Below are positions 57,701 to 64,000 of a stretch of 64,000 nucleotides of DNA, piece after piece (position 1 is the first letter of the stretch; each line of letters starts with the position of its first letter). The notes below the pieces were generated by a model, which made no database searches, was not told the origin of the DNA, and saw only the letters and a program-made list of their open reading frames with translations. The position numbers and the translations under genes are program-made. The DNA comes from Centroberyx gerrardi (lineage: Eukaryota > Chordata > Actinopteri > Beryciformes > Berycidae). Where the stretch lies: the NCBI RefSeq assembly GCF_048128805.1, contig NC_135999.1, positions 25,505,659-25,569,658 on the forward strand. The letters run 5' to 3'.

Positions 57701-58731
57701 CAATCGTTTTGTAATCAAAGATCTTAAGACGACTTGGAAGTTTAATAGTAACGCTTAATATGATTTGCTTTCATTCCAGCAATCATGTAAGAGGAAGCTT
57801 CAGTTTTTTCAAACTGTGGATAAATTATGGAAATCTAATTTTGGAAAGCAGCTCTTGTAATGCTTCGCAGCACAGAGCCGGGAGCTATTTGACAGAAGTT
57901 GTCAGTGCATCGGAAAACAACAGAATGTAGTGTTGGAGAAGATCCAGACCAGTTGCACTCTGGGAGACTTTCCACCATCGTCCTCTGGAGAGGATGCACA
58001 GTGACCAACCATTTGATGAGTGTCAAATCAAAATGATTCAATATGACATGTTTATTTGGTACTGCAGAGGAAATCTAAAATGAGCCAAGAACTTATTAGA
58101 TATAAAAGATATTTTTCCGTCGTGAAAGACCTGAATCTGATTTAATAATACATTAAATCTTGGCTATTACAGGACATTGCTCAACATGCCATACATTTCT
58201 AATCTACTTCTCAGCAGTTTAATTGCTATGAATGAGGAAAATGGCTGAATGTTAATGTCAGATGCTAAATGCCATCGATTTATATGTTGGCATTGGCAAA
58301 CTCTACCGTTTGTCTGCTGGTTTTCTCACCGTCTTGCCCACTTCCACGAGACAGACCTTGTCTCTGGGAACCGCATGCTTGAAACAAAGATGACCCAGGA
58401 CGCATGTATACATAGATCTCTGGGAAAAAGATGTCGCCAGACACTCCAGGGGAATCATGTATGTGTGGGACGCAGGAGCAGGGCCCAAAAATAGACAGAG
58501 ACCTCTTGTATGGAGATGTTTGGAGGAATGTCGCCCCCCTGTCGACTCTTGTTTTCACAGGACGGACACGGGAAACAGGCAAGGACTCTGCTGAAGTGCC
58601 AAGCGCATTCAATCTCATCATTCATATCAAGTATTGTGCATTGGGGGATTTGCTTCAGGCCTTCTCCCTGGAGAGTCAAAGTGTATGTTGGCTTTTTACA
58701 ACCAGCAGTCAAAAGGACAACACTCAGTTTC
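51720..58731. other. Intergenic stretch, no gene seen
   Basis: Contains a polypyrimidine block at 52848-53115 and a GA run at 55571-55589. Moderately GC-rich sequence occurs around 55100-55330 and 58300-58660, but I find no splice-linked frames or known domains in it. Confidence 0.35.
52848..53115. repeat. Polypyrimidine minisatellite (cctctc units)
   Basis: Almost pure C/T for about 270 bp, built of tcctctcc and cttcctct units and ending in a ctcctc run. The long frames through it in several phases are artefacts. Confidence 0.85.
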
Positions 58732-58739
58732 CCAAAATG

Positions 58740-59197
58740 CAGGGGCGGTCTTACCATTAGGCAAAGGTAGACGACTGCCTTGGGCCCCGGCAGCCAGACG
58801 GCCCCACAGAAGACAAGAATAGAACGAATGTAAACTTATTTTTAATCAATTTAAAATAAATGTACCTATTGAAAAACACCCGTCATGGTCTCCCCACTAC
58901 TCATTCAGGCTACAGTGGGCTATTCCACTTCTTGTGATTGTGCCACTTGACTTTAAGCTAATTTTCCTTGCCACTGCATCAGTAGAGAGAAGTAAAAAAA
59001 TAAAAATAATAATAATAAGCAAAGCTACCCATGTGAGGCGGAACAACAAATAAAAAGTGCCCTTGCATGCATACTTTGCTCAGCCCAACTTGAAGGTAAT
59101 GTATAGAAAGGATGGATTAAAAAGGGAAAGGGTTGGGATTCAGGGGGCCCCATGCTTGCCTTTGCCTAGGGCCCCCAAATCACTAAGTCCGCCCCTG
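58740..59197. mobile_element. hAT-like non-autonomous element (caggggcgg family)
   Basis: A 458-bp element starting caggggcggtctta and ending taagtccgcccctg, inverted ends. The flanks are a perfect 8-bp duplication, ccaaaatg (58732-58739 and 59198-59205). Inner blocks ttgggcccc and gggggcccc mirror each other. No coding capacity. Confidence 0.85.
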
Positions 59198-59689
59198 CCA
59201 AAATGAATTGGTCTGTTAGGGGAAGGCCATATAGGACTTTCACAAAAACAAATTGCACTGAAAAGTTTGGGTTCAAAAAAATGTCACAGCCTGGAGAGAA
59301 GAGTGTGTGGCTATATTCCCTCTTTTTACAATCAACAAGCCGAACAACCGACAACCCGACATGGGCTGAAGTATTAAAGGGTTTGACCTAAACACCTTAT
59401 AAACTGAGATTGTCCATGACCCCATTTACAGATATGACCTCAGTGCTGCATGCATTCATTGCATTCAGCTATGAACATCAAAAACATAAGCAACCCATGA
59501 CTCAACACCACTGAATTCAGCACAAAAGTCACAAACATGACTAATGTGTTTGTACTATACCAGAATACACACACAGCTCTATCAAAGGAACTAAAAGGGG
59601 AAATTGCTCAAATATTTCTTCTATGATTCCTTTCTTTTCCCCCCCTCACAATCCAGCTGGCCTGGAAGACGCGGACAGGTTTAGGTCCG

Positions 59690-59935
59690 GGCTGCCAACC
59701 CAAACAGTGAAATCACATACTCTGCGGCTCACGGTACAGTGAGTGCGCTCGTCCAAGCGTGGAGAGCGAGGGGATGGAGGGAGGTATCGGGTTCTCTTCC
59801 CCGGAGATCAGACACACTGGAGGGGCTTCGCTCGTCAGGCCTCTGCCAGCTGTACCGGTCCGCTGTGGTGGGGACCGGAGCTGGAGCGGCGAGGGCGGGC
59901 GTCCTCTTCCAGATCTGTCTTCCTTGACTGACAGC
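59690..59935. promoter_or_regulatory. GC-rich patch: possible promoter or exon
   Basis: A local CpG-rich segment in AT-rich surroundings, with open frames on both strands and no recognisable domain. It may be a first exon or promoter of a gene beyond the window; direction unclear. Confidence 0.25.
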
Positions 59936-59967
59936 TCTTTGGATTTGCTATGTTCATTGTAGTAATT

Positions 59968-60207
59968 GGGTAACACTTAATGAATGTTTATAAGCCCTTA
60001 ATAAACAATGAATTACTGATGAATTAATGACGAGATCATGTGGAGTTAATCATCAATTCATTCTTCTAATGATTTATCAATTATATCTTAATAATTTATA
60101 ACAAATTAGTACATCATTAGTAATGACATTAGTTAAATCTTTGTATTTGATATTTTATAAGTCAAGAATACTTTTGCTAATACATCATTTGTAAAACATT
60201 ACCTAAT
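59968..60207. mobile_element. Possible ggtaacact-type element
   Basis: Starts ggtaacacttaatgaatg and ends near aaaacattacc, loosely resembling the ends of the foldback element at 61156-61470. No clear target duplication. Confidence 0.3.
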
Positions 60208-61155
60208 GTAGTGTACATGTAACTTCCTAGGGAGCATGTGATGTCATTATTGTTCTTAATTAATGATGAACAATCTATACAAATCTATACAAATAATTTA
60301 TTGATCATTAAAAGATGATATCTAAATGCTCGACAAAGTATTTACAGAGGTTTTATTCATTTATTATAAAATATTTGTTAGAATATTTATTAACAATCTG
60401 TTAAACAGTTGTAAACGTTTTGCAGCCCCCAATCTAAAGTTGCAGCAAATAACATTCATTAAACATTTGCAAATGTTTAGTAAGATATTCGTTGCCATGA
60501 CTTGACAAAGGAAAGACAAACAAAAGTACAATGACAGTAATTATATTTTATTGTACACTTTCTGCAGGAAAACCACAAGGCTGCTCTCAAACTGACTGGA
60601 TTTGACCAAAGTGACACAGTATAGTTCAGGCCTGGCAGTCCAGAAATAGTAATACACTTTCACAACAGATTTACATAAATGTATCGAGTCACCAGCATTC
60701 ACTGTCATGCCATGTCATTTAAATAATAGTTAGTAGTTCCCTTTGGGCTTTCATTTGCACATTAACACAATAACACCTGAGACACTTCTCCAAAATGTAT
60801 ATGGTATTCATTGCATTGAATGTTAGAGGACTGCACTGGTCAGACCTGCGCTCACTACACTTACATTACACTGATCCATCCATACTGCCAAGCCAGTGTT
60901 GTCGGACTGCAAGTGAGGAGTGACAGAAAGATTGACTGACACTTTTACACAAAAAGGGTAAGGCATCATTTCTTTAAAAGAACATTTCAGCTACATAAAG
61001 AACATTAGTTAATGATCATGGTGGTGAGGTGATGGGTAAGTGTTGAAAAATGAAAAAAGAAAAATGGAACAGTGCCTTTCACAAGTACAACACCACTTAT
61101 GGAATATCTTCAGAGATTAACAGCTAAATTTGTTATGGATAACATATAATAATTA

Positions 61156-61470
61156 GGTAACACTTTACAATAAGGGTCACTAAGTTAAGGGTTAGTTAAT
61201 GCTAATAAGCATTAACTAACCCTTATTAAGAGTTAACTAATGTGTAATTTACTAATGGTGTTCATGTTAACTAAGGTATTAATTTATACATTATTTAATA
61301 GTTTATAAAGATGACTATTAAATAATGTATAAATTAATACCTTAGTTAACATGAACACCATTAGTAAATGATTACCAGACACATTAGTTAACTGTTAATT
61401 AAGGGTTAGTTAATGCTTATTAAGCATTAACTAACCCTTAACTTAGTGACCCTTATTGTAAAGTGTTACC
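61156..61470. mobile_element. Near-perfect foldback element with 8-bp target duplication
   Basis: A 315-bp element that is almost one complete palindrome. The left arm from ggtaacactttacaataagg is the reverse complement of the right arm ending ccttattgtaaagtgttacc, with a short loop near 61310. Each arm also holds a smaller palindrome (agggttagttaatgct, agcattaactaaccct). Flanks at 61148-61155 and 61471-61478 are both aataatta. The 8-bp duplication points to the hAT group. Non-coding. Confidence 0.9.
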
Positions 61471-61478
61471 AATAATTA

Positions 61479-62310
61479 TTCTAAAAACCAAGTCAGAAGT
61501 CTTGGTGTAGTTATGGACTCTGACCTAAACTTCAACAGCCACATCAAGACAATTACAAAATCTGCCTACTATCACCTTAAAAATATCGCAGGTATTAAAG
61601 ATTCATGTCCAAGCAGGACCTTGAAAAACTTGTTCATGCATTTATTTTTAGTAGGCTTGACTACTGTAACAGTGTCTTTACTGGTCTCTCTAAAAAAGAC
61701 AACTGCAGCTCATCCAGAATGCTGCTGCCAGGGTTTGAACCAGGACTAAGAACATGGACCACATCACTCCAGTGCTGAGATCACTGCATTGGCTTCCTGT
61801 GTGCCAAACAATTAAGTTTAAAATTCTGTTGCATGTTTATAAAGCACTTAATGGTTTAGGACCAAAATACATTTCTGAACTCCTCCAATGTTATGAACCC
61901 GCCAGACCCCTCAGGTCTTCAGGTACTGGACTGCTTACTGTTCCAGGGTCAGAACAAAGCATGGAGAAGCAGCTTTTAGTTTTTATGCTCCTCATGCCTG
62001 GAACAATCTTCCAGAAAATCTGAGGTCTGCCTCCACTTTACAATCTTTTAAATCAGGGCGTAAAACTTTTCTGTTCGCCAGGGCTTTTTAAGAAGTTTAG
62101 GGCAACACTCATCTGCACTGGAATATTTATTTATTTTTATCTTTTTTTTTTTTTCTTTTAAATGTGATTTTAATGCACTTTCACTTTTCTTCATCTCTTT
62201 AATCTTCTTGCACTGTCTTTTTATCTATGTCTTTATCTTTATTTGATTTATGTAAAGCACTTTGAATTACTGTTGTGTATACCTTGATGTTGTGAATGTA
62301 CATTTATTAA
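61479..62310 (+). mobile_element. L2-like LINE 3' fragment
   Basis: Decayed C-terminal part of a reverse transcriptase: RSLGVVMDSDLNFNSHIK, then HITPVLRSLHWLPV, FKILLHVYKALNGLGPKYI and PARPLRSSG, broken by frameshifts. It is followed by the L2-type 3' UTR phrase gtaaagcactttgaat. The foldback element at 61156-61470 abuts it and may have inserted into its 5' part. Confidence 0.75.
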
Positions 62311-62603
62311 AATGTATTTGTCAGCTGTTTAACACTTTCATACACAATAGTTAAACAATGTTAAACAAAGGTGCTTGAGACACAAAATGGATTTCACAGA
62401 AATCTGACTGTGCTATACCTCTCAATCTACACATATACATTCAACATAGTGACTGAATGCTGAATGTGATATGTATGGTCTACTGTTCATGTCTTTTTGT
62501 GCATTCATCAAAAATATGTCATTTTGATTTTTTATTACATTTTGTTACACGTATATCTGAAGTGTGTTCTTCATTATAGATTCTTCAAATATTAGATACA
62601 TTT

Positions 62604-63811
62604 TTAAAGCTGCAGTAGGTAACTTTTATTGATTTACATTTATATATATAAGTAATAAAAATCAATCGGCATGTTTGGTGGCCAAAGACGAGTAGGATAA
62701 TATGTCAGAACTCACAAACAGCGGTAGTCCCATTCTCATTTCTCATTCTTCAAAGTGAAGTGTGTGGAAACCCATCCAACCAATGAGGAGAAGTCTGAGG
62801 CAGAAGGCGTGACTCTGTCCTGTCAATCACTCCTCCTGTCACTCACTGGGAGGAGTGGGAGGCGTGTCTGTCATGCCTACGCCCGCATCTGCCTCTCCAT
62901 CTCCTTCTCCCTCTACCTCTGTATCTCCCTAGTCTTGTCTCTGTGTTCTCTGTGTGTCTGTGTGTGTTCTCTCTGTGTTTCTCCCCAGGCCCGGTAGTTT
63001 CCCTCTTTTTGCACCAGCACACCTGCCTGCCATCAGTCAATTAGTCCCGATACTTTTTCCCACCTTCACCTGCCTGCCATCAGCCTATCAGCTCCTTGTC
63101 TCCTTCCTTCCTCTGTAATTTTTTTAGCCACAGAATTTGAATGGATAGAATGGTGAGTGGGTTAGCTTTGTAATGTTACAAGACTATCTTAAATAAATCA
63201 AATGTGACGACTTACAACAGTAATATAGAGCGATTAAATCCAATCTGTCCAAAAATCCTTGAGTACCTGACAGAAAGCTGACAGCAAAGCGACGGAGATA
63301 GCACAAGACGGCAGTTTTCCACTGCTTGGTCCTTGCTGCAAAACCTCTAGCCCAACGGTACCGAACGGTACCAAGGAGGTTCACATAGATACACATAAAA
63401 ATGGCCGCCGCTCCAACCATCCAGGAGCGTTGATCATTCAAATTCTGTGGTTTTAGCTTTGTTGCCGCTCTGTTGTCTATTACCTGTCTGACGTGGTGTT
63501 ACTGATTCCCTTACCTGCCTGCTGATTTGGATTGTTAGTCTTTCTGATTGCCTGTTGCCGACTGTACTTCTACCTTTTGACCACGAGTAAAGTATCTTCC
63601 TTAAACGAGTAAAGTATCCTCCTTAAACGAGTAAAGTATCTTTACTTACTTATCTTAACTTTACTTTCTTAAACCGACCTGCTACGCCCACCTGTGTTTG
63701 CATTTGGGTCCAGACTCTGAGTTTCATTGTTACAATGTTATTCCTTGTGTTGATTTTGAATTTCTGGAGGTTTGATCTCTTTCCTCCCGAACTTACCTAC
63801 AGCAGCTTTAA
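62604..63811. mobile_element. TTAA-flanked non-autonomous element, family T copy 2
   Basis: A 1208-bp segment with ends TTAAAGCTGCAGTAGGTAAC and the complement of gttacctacwgcagctttaa-like sequence at 63790-63811 (cttacctacagcagctttaa). The terminal layout matches the element at 50260-51386. The interior includes C/T-rich and cctgcctgccatcag repeats; no transposase frame. Confidence 0.65.
63578..63652. repeat. Short tandem repeat, unit about 25 bp, three copies
   Basis: The unit acgagtaaagtatcttcctt occurs three times with small changes, ending in a cttact-rich stretch inside the TTAA-flanked element. Confidence 0.8.
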
Positions 63812-64000
63812 AAATTAAAATAATTGAGCAGTTCTCCTCTCACAGTAATCATCTTATTCCGATGACAGCAAGGTGCAAGTGAGCTGTGGTATCGTACATC
63901 ATGGAAGGGAAGACGTTTATTATCACGGTGTTATCAGCTTAGTGTAATTTTTTCCAAGGAATTCTGATCAAAATGAAGAAAGTCAAATGTCTCACACTGA

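Noticed and set aside
1..64000. CRISPR arrays, bacterial operons or prophage
   Set aside because: Spliced genes, poly(A) signals and fish repeats show a vertebrate chromosome; the tandem repeats are micro- and minisatellites, not spacer arrays.

Overview
The window looks like a teleost fish chromosome. Genes are split by small introns with GT/AG borders, exons are GC-richer than the AT-rich introns, TG/CA microsatellites are very dense, and the interspersed repeats are typical of fish: L2-like LINE 3' ends, short hAT-like elements with 8-bp target duplications, and a TA-flanked Tc1-like element. I found three protein-coding genes by joining exons on phase-matched splice sites.

Gene 1 (+ strand, 5375-25076, ten coding exons, 984 residues) encodes a secreted, probably GPI-anchored protein built from about six copper-only superoxide dismutase-like domains. 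Three consecutive copies keep all four copper histidines, the Glu/Asp pair that replaces the zinc site, and the active-site Arg. Two copies before them and one after have lost these residues. A short module with a cysteine pair and a hydrophobic C-terminal tail follow. One 81-bp coding exon (23393-23473) lies in a repeat-filled region and is easy to miss.

Gene 2 (+ strand, 27086-38928, twenty coding exons, 629 residues) is xpnpep1, the cytosolic manganese X-prolyl aminopeptidase. All metal ligands are intact, and a short extra first coding exon adds nine residues. Its promoter region, with CCAAT boxes, lies at about 26250-27085.

Gene 3 (- strand, 41835-39981, at least three coding exons) encodes a small single-pass membrane protein that I do not recognise. 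Genes 2 and 3 converge.

The first 5.3 kb and everything after about 43 kb show no gene I can support. They hold microsatellites, minisatellites and transposon remnants, plus two GC-rich patches (about 49.7-50.1 kb and 59.7-59.9 kb) that could be promoters or first exons. Transposable elements are the second theme of the window. The last part of gene 1 alone carries a 1.24-kb solo-LTR-like insertion nested in an L2-like LINE, four hAT-like elements, and a hairpin-bearing insertion with 16-bp direct repeats. Genes 1 and 2 share no evident pathway; their neighbourhood is simply linkage.
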